A stretch of DNA of 15,904 nt from Burkholderiales bacterium (GTDB lineage: Bacteria > Pseudomonadota > Gammaproteobacteria > Burkholderiales > Casimicrobiaceae). Shown here piece by piece: positions 1-6,545 of the stretch. A program made the position numbers and the translations under genes. Positions within the stretch are counted from its first letter, which is position 1. Each line of letters opens with the position of its first letter. The notes beneath the pieces are model-generated. The model did no database searches and was not told the DNA's origin. It saw only the letters and a list, made by a program, of their open reading frames with translations. The stretch is taken from positions 1-15,904 of the forward strand of contig JAIRPA010000115.1 of the NCBI GenBank assembly GCA_031257235.1. Reading direction: 5' to 3'.

Positions 1-41
1 AAACGGGAATGGTAACGCAAAAAGTTGAGGCTTGCTTGCCG

Positions 42-347
42 TCACGCCTCTTCCATCGTGCATTGAAGAATGTGCTCGCGGCGGCGCGCCATCGACACCA
101 CCTGCGAGACTTTGATCTCCGCGATTTCGCGCGGGAAAATCCCGCACACTCCGGAGCCTTGAATGTGGACATGCAACATCACGGCGGTGGCTTCCGATAA
201 GGGCATGGCAAAAACTCTCTGCAACACCTCAACCACAAATTCCTGAGGCGTAAAATCGTCATTGAGCAGAATCACTTTAAAGAGTGGCGGCTCGCGCAAT
301 TCCTCCTCGTTTTCAATGATCGGCGCGGTTTTTTCGGTTTTTGGCAT
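42..347 (-). CDS. clpS: ClpS, N-degron adaptor of the ClpAP protease
   Basis: ClpS binds proteins with destabilising N-terminal residues in the cytoplasm and hands them to ClpA for degradation by ClpP. The 101-residue product has the family core: residues 24-46 give the VILLNDDFTP block with the gate and ligand residues N29, D30 and D31, and H61 in the MLHVH motif matches the histidine that contacts the N-degron amine. The C-terminal half (GVCGIFPREIAEIKV, then CTMEE) is also standard. The frame stays open upstream to position 602, but that extension has no ClpS similarity, so I start at the ATG at 347; no strong ribosome binding site is seen there. clpA would normally follow, which here means beyond the left edge. 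The gene is divergent from the cold-shock gene. Confidence 0.95.
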   Translation of the reverse strand: MPKTEKTAPIIENEEELREPPLFKVILLNDDFTPQEFVVEVLQRVFAMPLSEATAVMLHVHIQGSGVCGIFPREIAEIKVSQVVSMARRREHILQCTMEEA

Positions 348-677
348 AGAAATCAACACAAAATGGATGTTTGGGTGGTGTAAGGATACCCTAAAACCCC
401 ACCAAGCCCACGACTTTTCGATGACAATTCGCTTTTTCTCGCCGATTGTCCAACAATTACAACAACTGTAAATTTTTCTAATCAAACCGTGAAAGACTGC
501 TTGACCGCCTTCGTAATTATGCGTAAAACGATTAAATGTTTGGTTGATATTTCTGCGGTTGTAGTGTGCTGTGTCAAGTTTTACCAGTTGTTTTAATGTC
601 ATCGGGTAATCGCGTCAAAGTACCCGCACGAGAAAATCCTTCCAAGCACTTATTTGTTTTTTTGAAAGGAAAGTCGA
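348..677. other. Divergent intergenic region between clpS and the cold-shock gene
   Basis: This 330-bp AT-rich stretch separates two divergent starts and must carry both promoters. On the minus strand a perfect TTGACA lies at 572-577, with AGAAAT 17 nt downstream as a possible -10; that would give clpS a leader of about 200 nt. For the cold-shock gene I see a likely 5' leader and a good ribosome binding site but no convincing promoter hexamers. No further gene is supported. Confidence 0.4.
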
Positions 678-890
678 ATGGCAACCGGAACTGTTAAATG
701 GTTCAATGACGCAAAGGGTTTTGGATTCATCACTCCCGATGATGGTGGAGAAGATCTCTTCGCGCATTTCTCTGCAATCAACATGCAGGGTTTAAAAACG
801 CTCAAAGAAGGGCAACGTGTTTCTTTTGAGGTCACACAAGGACCAAAAGGGAAACAAGCCTCGAATATTCAATCTGCTCCGGCAAATTGA
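678..890 (+). CDS. CspA-family cold-shock protein
   Basis: A 70-residue single cold-shock-domain protein that binds single-stranded RNA and DNA, acting as an RNA chaperone. The nucleic-acid-binding motifs are intact: KGFGFI (RNP1) at residues 13-18 and DLFAHF (RNP2) at 26-31, after the usual MATGTVKWFN start. The ATG at 678 follows a purine-rich GAAAGGAAAG stretch at a suitable distance. The gene ends just before a strong terminator at 931-959, so it is probably monocistronic. Its divergent position beside clpS resembles the clpS/cspD-type neighbourhood known from other proteobacteria. The exact paralogue (cspA, cspD or another) cannot be decided from sequence alone. Confidence 0.96.
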   Translation: MATGTVKWFNDAKGFGFITPDDGGEDLFAHFSAINMQGLKTLKEGQRVSFEVTQGPKGKQASNIQSAPAN

Positions 891-930
891 TTATTTATAG
901 AATCTAGTATCATTTCTCTTTGATTCATGA

Positions 931-959
931 AAAACCCGTGTTAAAAGCACGGGTTTTTT
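931..959 (+). terminator. Rho-independent terminator of the cold-shock gene
   Basis: The arms aaaacccgtg (931-940) and cacgggtttt (948-957) pair perfectly over a 7-nt loop and run into a T tract. It lies about 40 nt after the cold-shock stop codon. Confidence 0.9.
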
Positions 960-973
960 GTCGTCCGTAGTTT

Positions 974-1238
974 TCAGGAATCAGGAATCAGTAGGGGCGA
1001 GGCTTGCCTCGCCCGCGCAACAACCCACAATCCATCACCCCGTCATTTAAGCGCGAACTCGCAGAATCCACACGCAGCCTTTAGGCTGCGTCATTGCGGG
1101 CTCCGACCCGCAATCCGGTTTTTCCGCCGTTTATTCAAAAAAAGATCAGGCTTTGCCTGTCCTTTTTTTGGAAACCCCAACCGGCAAAAAGTAGGTTTTT
1201 ACTTTTTGCCGTCGAGTGTAGGTTTTCACTTTTGGGCG
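974..1238. repeat. Composite palindromic intergenic repeat, left copy
   Basis: Non-coding patchwork of short modules. It starts with two and a half TCAGGAA direct repeats (974-990). A 9-bp palindrome GGGCGAGGC/GCCTCGCCC with a 2-nt loop follows at 995-1014. A CGTCATTTAAGCGC...CGCAGAATCC module lies at 1041-1070, then two perfect 8-bp hairpins at 1072-1091 and 1093-1114. The tail (1163-1236) holds an 11-bp hairpin with GGCAAAAAGTA at 1183-1193 and its complement at 1200-1210. Head and tail modules recur in the same order at about 5012-5775. The frame of the phage relic begins directly at its right edge. Confidence 0.85.
1137..1169 (+). terminator. Terminator-like hairpin inside the left repeat
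   Basis: An A7-G stretch pairs with C-T7 around an inner AGGC/GCCT stem with a 3-nt loop, leaving a short internal mismatch. It ends in a T tract and could terminate transcription on either strand. It may simply be a module of the repeat. Confidence 0.45.
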
Positions 1239-2588
1239 TTCCACAAAAGAGACGGGCGTCATGTTCGGTTTACGGGGGTTGGCTTACGCGAAACTATTTA
1301 CCACAGCGCGGATAGAAAGACTTTGGACTTGTTGGCGAAAACGCACGATCTATTGCCGCAAGCCATACCGCTGTGGTCTTTGGAGCATCAAAAGACTGAT
1401 GCAACGGATAGCATCAAAGCGTGGCATTACTACGGCACAAAAGTACAGCTAAACGGTGAAGATTACTATGCGCGTTTTGTGGTGCGGGAGGCTAATAACG
1501 GGGAGATTTACTACGACGGGGAATTGACTTCGGTAGAGAAAGTCAACGGGCTTACCGGCGCGATCCTGACCAAAACAGGGGCGTTGGCAGTTTCCGCTGA
1601 CGATCACACTATAACACATTGGCTCAACTACGGCAATACGTACCGGCAAGACGAAACCGCAGAGCCGTCCGTTTTGTTCAAGGCGTTGGCAAAATTTGGC
1701 GGGGCGTTTAGATACGGTAAGCCGCGCGGCAAGACGGTCGAGGCTATTACAAAGAGCATCAATAAAGATTTAAAAGCCCGTCCGATGTCGAGTTTACGGA
1801 CGAAAAACGGGACTGAGATTAAACGGTGGGTTATTGATACCGTCAACGGTCGCCCTGCTTTTTTACAAGATAACGGGCGTAATGTCTGGCTTAACGTTGA
1901 GCCTTTGAAAGCGGGCGAATCATCGGGAAGCGCGATCTATGCTATCGCGGCGGCTTACGCATATAACAATAATAAAGTATTTATCGGAGACCCCGCAGGG
2001 GCATCTGAAAAAGGCTTTTATCGCAGACTTGAAAATATGATTTCAAGTGCTTTGAAGTACGGCACAACGGATCATATAAAACCGCAACGCGCGCAGTTAG
2101 ACCCTTACAAGTACTATAAAAATAAATTAGGCGAAGATAGTAAATGGTTAAAACAGTTTAAAGGGGATGAAGTTAAACTCAATTGGATTGACGGAAACTA
2201 CGAACACAATCTTGCGGAAATGCTAAGGGTGGCGTATAATATTGCCTCCCGTGACTTTCCTCAACTGAAAAACTATGTGTACGACTTTACCACGAATAAA
2301 TTCATTGACCGTACCGCCGATAGTCATGCAGAACTTAATATCAAGAGTATCGGAGACGAGTTTAGACTTTCTCTCGCCGATAAGGAGACGTCAAATAGCG
2401 GCGGACGCGCGACGGTTGCACGCGCTATTTTATACAACACCGCGTTGGAAGAAGGATACGCCGGAGGATTGGATAACGCTTTGCGTCTCATACAGCGGAA
2501 CGGACGAGACGCTACCGGTGCTAAACGCCCGTTGCACGAGATTTTCTATCAAACGAATTCAGGATTATCAGCGGAAGACGCGGGGTGA
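1206..2588 (+). pseudogene. Phage large polyvalent protein relic: BECR-nuclease-like segment plus first copy of a repeated phage segment
   Basis: The open frame from 1206 begins in repeat DNA; recognisable protein starts near 1239 (HKRDGRHVRFTG, then GLRETIYH), so the gene lacks its 5' end. The first part, with AWHYYGTKVQLNGEDYYARFVVRE and HTITHWLN, resembles the barnase/EndoU/ColicinE5/RelE-like (PBECR/LPD3) nuclease domains of phage large polyvalent proteins. A second segment follows (about 1690-2550): NGRNVWLNVEPL, the AYAYNNNKVFIGDP block, FYRRLENMISSALKYGTT and ARAILYNTALEE. Its counterpart is encoded again from 2690. Similarity ends near 2555 after LHEIFYQ, and the frame stops at 2588. 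Family names are from memory of such phage proteins and need a profile search. I infer a decayed prophage fragment; expression of a nuclease fragment is not excluded. Confidence 0.7.
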
Positions 2589-2715
2589 AATCCGAAAAGC
2601 GTTAGAAAACCCTGATCAATTTACGATTCGCGCCCCTGATCCGAACGCAAAACAACCACAACCCTATACGCTCCGCGTCAATATAAAATTTGATCGCGGC
2701 GGCGTATGCGCATAA
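2557..2715 (+). pseudogene. Out-of-frame phage coding fragment between the two copies
   Basis: After similarity in the preceding frame ends, the +1 frame reads coding-like sequence (EIRKALENPDQFTIRAPDPN, then QPYTLRV). It continues to about 2689, where the second copy begins abruptly in yet another frame. I cannot name the source protein. Its position and composition suggest a third phage piece joined between the two paralogous segments by deletions or recombination. Confidence 0.4.
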
Positions 2716-4084
2716 TAACAACAAAGTATTTATTCCTGATCCGCGCGGTTTGTCCCCCGAAGGATTTTACAGACGCTTGGAGACGATGATCTCAAGCGCG
2801 TTAAAGTATGGGACGACTAAACATTTAGGCGTGGGTGAAGTGTTTAGAGACCCTTTTGAATACTATTATGGGGACGACTATGAAAAGGAAGCTCAACAAT
2901 TTTTAGGTTTGGGTTTGGATTGGCGGGAGGGGGATGACGTTCACAATCTTGAAAGCATGCTGGAGCTGGCGTATAATATAGCTTTACGCGACTTCCCTTT
3001 TATAAAAGACTATGGATATAACTTTACTGAACAACAATACGTTGACCTACGAACAAATGCAACGGTTGATCGCGAAGTATATTCGCGCGGAATTCAGAAA
3101 TCACCCCAAGATGGCGCGACGGCTAATCGAGGCGGGAGCACGACGGCTGCACGCGCTGTCTTGTACATCTCCCTCCGGCAAGCCGTGGAAACGAAGTCAT
3201 CTTCGGTGGTTTATGATTTTAGCTCTGGAATGTCGTTATGGTCACGATCTGACACTACCTCCGGCACACCTGCCGGAAAGCGTAAAGCACCCGAATCCTT
3301 AAAAGGTTTATTCTACGAAGCCGACACACCCCGCCAACCCCGTGGCTATTTCAACCCCGAACAGTTCGCCATTGTTTTAACGAAGTCTCAAAACGCTTCG
3401 ACGTTTTTACACGAATCGGGGCATTTCTTTCTTGAGATGAATTTGCAAGCGGCGACACAACTACAACGCGACGCCCAAACCCGCACCCTGACCGACAAAG
3501 AGCAAGCCTTACTCAAAGACGTGCAAACGCTTTTAGATTGGTTTGGCGTGCCTGACGCGGCGACATGGGAAACGTTGGACATCGAGCAACGCCGCCCGCA
3601 TCATGAAAAATTCGCGCAAGGCTTTGAGAAATATCTGATGGAGGGCAAAGCCCCTTCGGTTGGGTTAAAGAAGGCATTCGCGCGTTTCGCGGCGTGGTTA
3701 AAATCGGTCTACGGCGCGCTGGCAACCCCCTTGCGCCGCGTCAAACTCACCAAAGATGTACGGCAGGTGATGGACAGAATGCTTGCGGTGGAGGCAGAAA
3801 TAGAGTTTGCGCAACACTTGGAAAGCGCGCAACCCCTGTTCACCGATGCCACGAAAGCGGGCATGACGGCGGAAGAATACGATGCCTATCAGGCGGCGCA
3901 ATTTCATTTGATGAGCGCGAGAGATCGGCGCATGACGTTTAGCGTGTTGTCTCTTTCTTTGTCCGGCAGGGTTGCGCGGCATCCGATAAATTATAAAAAG
4001 TGTTTATTAACGTCGTGTCATCACCTCGTCTATTTTGATGTGTTGTGCGGGTGGGTCGGGCAAAAAGAAAGGGCAGTGACGTAA
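2690..4084 (+). pseudogene. Phage large polyvalent protein relic: second copy of the repeated segment plus HESGH metallopeptidase-like domain
   Basis: Only a TTG at 2690 could start this 464-residue frame, and an in-frame stop lies 6 nt upstream; the similarity simply begins at 2690, so it is a 5'-truncated fragment. Residues 1-160 mirror the previous relic (AAAYAHNNNKVFIPDP, FYRRLETMISSALKYGTT, ARAVLY). Residues 217-250 carry RGYFNPEQFAIVL and then TFLHESGHFFLE, a zinc-metallopeptidase HExxH motif (H241, E242, H245) common in these phage proteins. Next come EKFAQGFEKYLMEGKAPS and an AFARFAAWLKSVYG helix, also typical. Similarity fades after DAYQAAQ (about 3900), and the last 40 residues look like unrelated read-through. 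No complete enzyme is likely, although the metallopeptidase-like portion is intact. Confidence 0.7.
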
Positions 4085-4272
4085 ACGCCACTGTCCTTGG
4101 GGTCAGTCATAAAGACCCACCCCTCGCACAAAATACACATAGGTATTTGTGGTAACGGCATCACCGGCAAAGCCGGGTGCATTGCCACTGTACAAGCAAA
4201 TTGAATCGCGTGTCAACCGGTATTGGAGACCAAGTAAGAAAATCTTGGGCTTTTTTTCTTGTCCGTAACCAT
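4030..4272 (-). other. Small minus-strand reading frames, one with an internal TGA
   Basis: An ATG at 4272 follows a GAAAGGA ribosome-binding-like sequence and encodes MVTDKKKSPRFSYLVSNTG before a TGA at 4213-4215. The same frame then runs 60 more codons, including MTDPKDSGVYVTALSF, to a TAG at 4030. A second frame over the same DNA is open from a TTG at 4288 to 4103 and reads TRDSICLYSGNAPGFAGDAV. I recognise no family. Short overlapping frames like these are common near phage integration ends, but chance is equally possible. Confidence 0.25.
4038..4140. repeat. Long imperfect inverted repeat with an internal hairpin
   Basis: The left arm ATGTGT plus TGTGCGGGTGGGTC (4038-4057) pairs with GACCCACCC-CT-CGCACA (4114-4130) and ACACAT (4135-4140), with a 2-nt and a 4-nt bulge. 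The interior holds a second hairpin, GGGCAGTGACG (4071-4081) against CGCCACTGTCC (4086-4096), with one mismatch and one wobble pair. It lies at the end of the phage relic; its role is unknown. Confidence 0.6.
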
Positions 4273-4297
4273 TTTCTTTTCCTTTCAAAATTACAGG

Positions 4298-4333
4298 AGG
4301 TATATAAAAAGGTATACAAAGAGGTATACAAAA
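4298..4333. repeat. Three exact-period 12-bp iterons
   Basis: AGGTATATAAAA (4298-4309), AGGTATACAAAG (4310-4321) and AGGTATACAAAA (4322-4333) follow each other without gaps. Tandem sites of this size are typical of arm-type sites for tyrosine recombinases or of replication-initiator sites. The location between a phage relic and the 3' end of a tRNA gene favours the first; this is inference. Confidence 0.6.
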
Positions 4334-4534
4334 GCAAGCGATAAGGCACGATTTTATGCAAGCCCATTGGGCTTATAAAAGTAAGAAAGTGGCTTTAAAA
4401 GCGGGTTTTCGGAGGGTTGCGGAGATTTGGGGAGACTATCGGACAAAAAATATGTAGCTTTAAATGTAGCCTCAAAAGCTACAGCAGGCAACCACAAAAA
4501 GCCACAAATGGAAAATCAGGTAAAACCGAAAGAT

Positions 4535-4559
4535 AAAAAAAATCACGCCATAGCGTGAT
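4535..4559 (-). terminator. Rho-independent terminator downstream of tRNA-Arg
   Basis: Perfect 7-bp stem ATCACGC (4542-4548) with GCGTGAT (4553-4559) and a CATA loop. On the minus strand it is followed by an unbroken U tract (the A run at 4535-4542), so it terminates leftward transcription from tRNA-Arg. Confidence 0.85.
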
Positions 4560-4605
4560 GAGATGAGTTATTTCGGTGATGCTCGGACAGCGAAAAAAGA
4601 AAAAT

Positions 4606-4683
4606 TGGCGCGTCTGGCAGGATTCGAACCCACGACCCCCTGGTTCGTAGCCAGGTACTCTAATCCAACTGAGCTACAGACGC
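4606..4683 (-). tRNA. tRNA-Arg (anticodon ACG)
   Basis: A full cloverleaf is visible on the minus strand. The acceptor GCGTCTG pairs with CAGACGC and is followed by discriminator G and an encoded CCA. The D arm is GCTC/GAGT. The anticodon arm CCTGG-CTACGAA-CCAGG gives anticodon ACG, and the T loop is TTCGAAT. Length is 78 nt. ACG is the arginine anticodon whose first base is modified to inosine in bacteria, reading CGU, CGC and CGA. Confidence 0.98.
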
Positions 4684-4693
4684 GAAGAGCGCG

Positions 4694-4721
4694 ATTATAG
4701 CAAATTCTTGCCCGATGTGAA
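4694..4721 (-). promoter_or_regulatory. Sigma-70-type promoter of tRNA-Arg
   Basis: On the minus strand, TTCACA (4716-4721, five of six matches to TTGACA) lies 16 nt upstream of a perfect TATAAT (4694-4699). Transcription would start a few bases before the tRNA 5' end at 4683. Confidence 0.75.
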
Positions 4722-4788
4722 ATTTTTCCGATCCTTTCAAAAAAGGCGTTTTCGTTGAGGGACGGCGGTTTTTTTTCGCAATCTCCGC

Positions 4789-4794
4789 TATAAT
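4789..4794 (+). promoter_or_regulatory. -10 element of tRNA-Leu
   Basis: A perfect TATAAT ends 15 nt before the tRNA-Leu 5' end, giving a leader of about 9 nt. No good -35 hexamer is visible at the proper distance. Confidence 0.6.
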
Positions 4795-4809
4795 TTCAAA
4801 TCTTTATTT

Positions 4810-4900
4810 GCCCGGGTGGTGAAATAGGTAGACACAAGGGACTTAAAATCCCTCGATCCATTAAACGATCGTACCGGTTCGATTCCGGTTCCGGGCACCA
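4810..4900 (+). tRNA. tRNA-Leu (anticodon TAA)
   Basis: This is a class II tRNA of 91 nt with a long variable arm. The acceptor GCCCGGG pairs with TCCGGGC (one wobble), followed by discriminator A and an encoded CCA. The anticodon arm AGGGA-CTTAAAA-TCCCT gives anticodon TAA, and the variable arm is around CGATCCATTAAACGATCG. The T loop is TTCGATT. It reads UUA and UUG codons and diverges from tRNA-Arg. Confidence 0.98.
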
Positions 4901-5011
4901 CACCCCACTCTTTTAGCCTATCACGGCGATAGTAAACGCTAACAAACCTCATCATCAATCGGGCTTGTATCGGAGGCACAATGGCGCGGACAAAGTCCGC
5001 GTGTGGATTTC

Positions 5012-5775
5012 AGGGATCAGAGGTCAGGAATCAGGAATCAGGAATCAGTGCGTCGTCATTTAAGCGCAAGTTTGCTAAGCAAACGAAGTCGCAGAATCCA
5101 CACCACCGTTCCCACAAAAAATCGTCGGGGTTTTGGTCTCCACTAACTTTGCGTAGCAATGTGCGCTCCGCCCCAACCTTTGGTTTTGGTCTCCACTAAC
5201 TTTGCGTAGCAATGTGCGTTCCGCCCCACCCGTGGTTATGGTCTCCACTAACTTTGCTTCGCAAAGTAAGCTCCGCCCCAACCGTGGTTTTGGTCTCCAC
5301 TAACTTTGCTTCGCAAAGTAAGCTCCGCCCCAACCGTGGTTATGGTCTCCACTAACTTTGCTTCGCAAAGTAAGCTCCGCCCCAACCTTTGGTTTTGGTC
5401 TCCACTAACTTTGCTTCGCAAAGTAAGCTCCGCCCCAACCGTGGTTTTGGTCTCCACTAACTTTGCTTCGCAAAGTAAGTTCCGCCCCAACCGTGGTTAT
5501 GGTCTCCACTAACTTTGCTTCGCAAAGTAAGCTCCGCCCCAACCGTGGTTATGGTCTCCACTAACTTTGCTTCGCGTCGTGCGTTCCGCCCCAACCAAAG
5601 GTTGTCCCGCGATTTTTTGGAAACCTCAACCGGCAAACCCGAACTGCCCAAAACTCAAACCGCCAAAAAGTAGGGGTTTACTTTTTGGCGTTGAGTGTAG
5701 GTTTTCACTTTTGGGCATAGGGTGTAGGTTTTTACTTTTTGCTGCCCCCCCTGATTCCTGATCCCTGATTCCCAA
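5012..5775. repeat. Composite palindromic intergenic repeat, right copy
   Basis: This has the same head and tail modules as 974-1238, in the same order. The head is TCAGGAA direct repeats (5024-5044) and then CGTCATTTAAGCGC with a GTTTGC-TAA-GCAAAC hairpin and CGCAGAATCCACAC. The tail has TTTTTTGGAAACC (5613-5625) and a 12-bp hairpin (5661-5672 with 5679-5690), followed by degenerate units of about 27 nt that read AAAAGTRAAAACCTACAC on the minus strand. Between head and tail sits the 52-bp tandem array. The whole block is bounded by CAGGRATCAG motifs in opposite orientations (5011-5048 and 5749-5772). No gene is supported in this roughly 760-bp stretch. Confidence 0.85.
5131..5600. repeat. 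52-bp tandem repeat array, nine units
   Basis: GGTCTCC starts recur at 5135, 5188, 5240, 5292, 5344, 5397, 5449, 5501 and 5553, a period of 52 nt with two 53-nt units. Each core unit holds the perfect hairpin ACTTTGC-TTC-GCAAAGT and, at the unit junction, AACC-GT-GGTT (AACC-TTT-GGTT in the 53-nt units). The five-unit core is nearly uniform. The first two units carry GCGTAGCAATGTGCG in place of the hairpin arm, and the last is also altered, as expected when inner units are homogenised. There are no distinct spacers, so this is not a CRISPR array. Confidence 0.95.
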
Positions 5776-5781
5776 AACCTG

Positions 5782-6372
5782 CTAATACGTACTCCCGACG
5801 CCCACGAACTGAACTTTTTTGTCGTGCGGCTCCGTTTGAAGACTATCCACAATCTGTATGTCAAACGCGCCCGCCGCGATGAAGGCGGTAGGAGAAGCGG
5901 CGTCCAAGAGTTTGTCGAAATAACCCAAGCCGTGCCCTAGTCTATCGCCCAACAACGAAAACGCGACTCCCGGCACCAAAAACCAATCCACCTCTTCGGG
6001 CGCAACCTTGGGAAGTGAAGTCAGCGGTTCGCGGATTTTATCGACCCACTCGGTTTCTCGATCAAGATCGGTGACAGCGTAGAGGTCAAGCGTTTTATTC
6101 TCTTTGACTCTTCTCGGAAGGATGAGCTTTTTTTTTCGCGCGAGCGCGCTTCGGATGATGTGGGTGGCGTCCCATTCGCTACCGTAAGGATAAAAAATCA
6201 GGACGGTGCGCGCGCGAACAAAGGAGGGTAAGCCCAAAATTTTTTGCGCGATGACGGCAGAGGCTCGCGCGCGTATTTCAGGAGGCAAACGATCCCGCGC
6301 GGCTAACATATGCGTGCGTAACGCGGTTTTATATTCACGAACGGAATAGGCAGATGAAGGAAGTACAGTCAT
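5782..6372 (-). CDS. ygfA: 5-formyltetrahydrofolate cyclo-ligase
   Basis: Converts 5-formyl-tetrahydrofolate to 5,10-methenyl-tetrahydrofolate with ATP, returning it to one-carbon metabolism in the cytoplasm. The 196-residue product has the family layout: a basic N-terminal helix with RDRLPPE (residues 26-32) and the LIFYPYGSEWDA block (58-69). The signature VPGVAF...RLGHGLGYFDKLL (133-156) resembles the usual RLGxGxGYYDR, with Phe for the second Tyr. The C-terminal PHDKKVQFVGVGS segment is also as expected. The frame is open to 6546, but the extension lacks similarity, so I start at the ATG at 6372. That ATG has no Shine-Dalgarno sequence and lies 6 nt after a TATAAT. The gene diverges from guaB across 173 bp. 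Confidence 0.93.
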   Translation of the reverse strand: MTVLPSSAYSVREYKTALRTHMLAARDRLPPEIRARASAVIAQKILGLPSFVRARTVLIFYPYGSEWDATHIIRSALARKKKLILPRRVKENKTLDLYAVTDLDRETEWVDKIREPLTSLPKVAPEEVDWFLVPGVAFSLLGDRLGHGLGYFDKLLDAASPTAFIAAGAFDIQIVDSLQTEPHDKKVQFVGVGSTY

Positions 6373-6378
6373 GGTCGC

Positions 6379-6408
6379 ATTATAAAGAACGGCGACGGCA
6401 AAAGTAAA
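6379..6408 (-). promoter_or_regulatory. Promoter of the cyclo-ligase gene, predicting a leaderless mRNA
   Basis: On the minus strand TTTACT (6403-6408, four of six matches) precedes a perfect TATAAT (6379-6384) by 18 nt. Six bases separate the TATAAT from the ATG at 6372, so transcription should begin at or next to the start codon. Confidence 0.5.
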
Positions 6409-6515
6409 ACGCCCTAAAAACCGCGGCGCGAATGCTGTGCCTTCGTCACACAACCCCCTTGCAAATGACGGTGTGAGGCGATAAGCAAATCCATCACTTT
6501 TAATGTCTGATGCCG

Positions 6516-6521
6516 TATAAT
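6516..6521 (+). promoter_or_regulatory. -10 element and leader of guaB
   Basis: A perfect TATAAT lies 24 nt before the guaB ATG at 6546. AAGGA at 6532-6536 is placed as a ribosome binding site, 9 nt before the start, and this decides the start. The -35 region is weak (ATCACT at 17 nt). Confidence 0.55.
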
Positions 6522-6545
6522 CGCCTTTTGCAAGGAATCCAAGCA

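Larger units (their letters stand above)
4085..4605. other. Gene-poor region between the phage relic and tRNA-Arg
   Basis: About 520 bp without a convincing gene. It contains most of the inverted repeat and small frames described separately, and three 12-bp iterons. It also has a TGTAGCTTT...AAAGCTACA inverted repeat (4453-4461 with 4475-4483) whose loop holds a third TGTAGC (4465-4470), and the tRNA-Arg terminator. The content resembles the DNA beside a phage attachment site, but no integrase gene or duplicated tRNA end is seen. Confidence 0.5.

Noticed and set aside
348..602. N-terminal extension of clpS
   Set aside because: The extra 85 residues do not resemble ClpS and cover the intergenic region; the ATG at 347 gives the usual length.
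3012..3302. Alternative frame with YEQMQRLIAKYIRAEFRNHP
   Set aside because: The other frame aligns with the first phage copy (ARAxLY block), so this one is most likely a shadow, although it looks coding-like.
4606..4640. Search for a duplicated tRNA-Arg 3' end as an attachment-site pair
   Set aside because: No second copy of the tRNA 3' sequence was found by eye near either end of the phage relic.
4788..4979. 63-residue minus-strand frame containing GTGIEPV
   Set aside because: It is the antisense of tRNA-Leu; the GTGIEPV string is a known artefact of translating tRNA genes.
4981..5199. Small plus-strand frame with a GGAGG site before its ATG
   Set aside because: Apart from the first few codons the frame lies entirely in the composite repeat. 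It could at most be the start of a gene destroyed by the repeat.
5131..5600. Possible CRISPR array
   Set aside because: The whole unit repeats with no unique spacers, and no cas gene is in the window.
5075..5651. Several open frames on both strands across the 52-bp array
   Set aside because: A 52-nt period shifts frame at every unit and the repeats happen to lack stops. There are no start signals or family similarity.
6510..6545. Upstream start for guaB at 6510
   Set aside because: It would overlap the TATAAT and the ribosome binding site, and IMP dehydrogenases begin at the position encoded from 6546.
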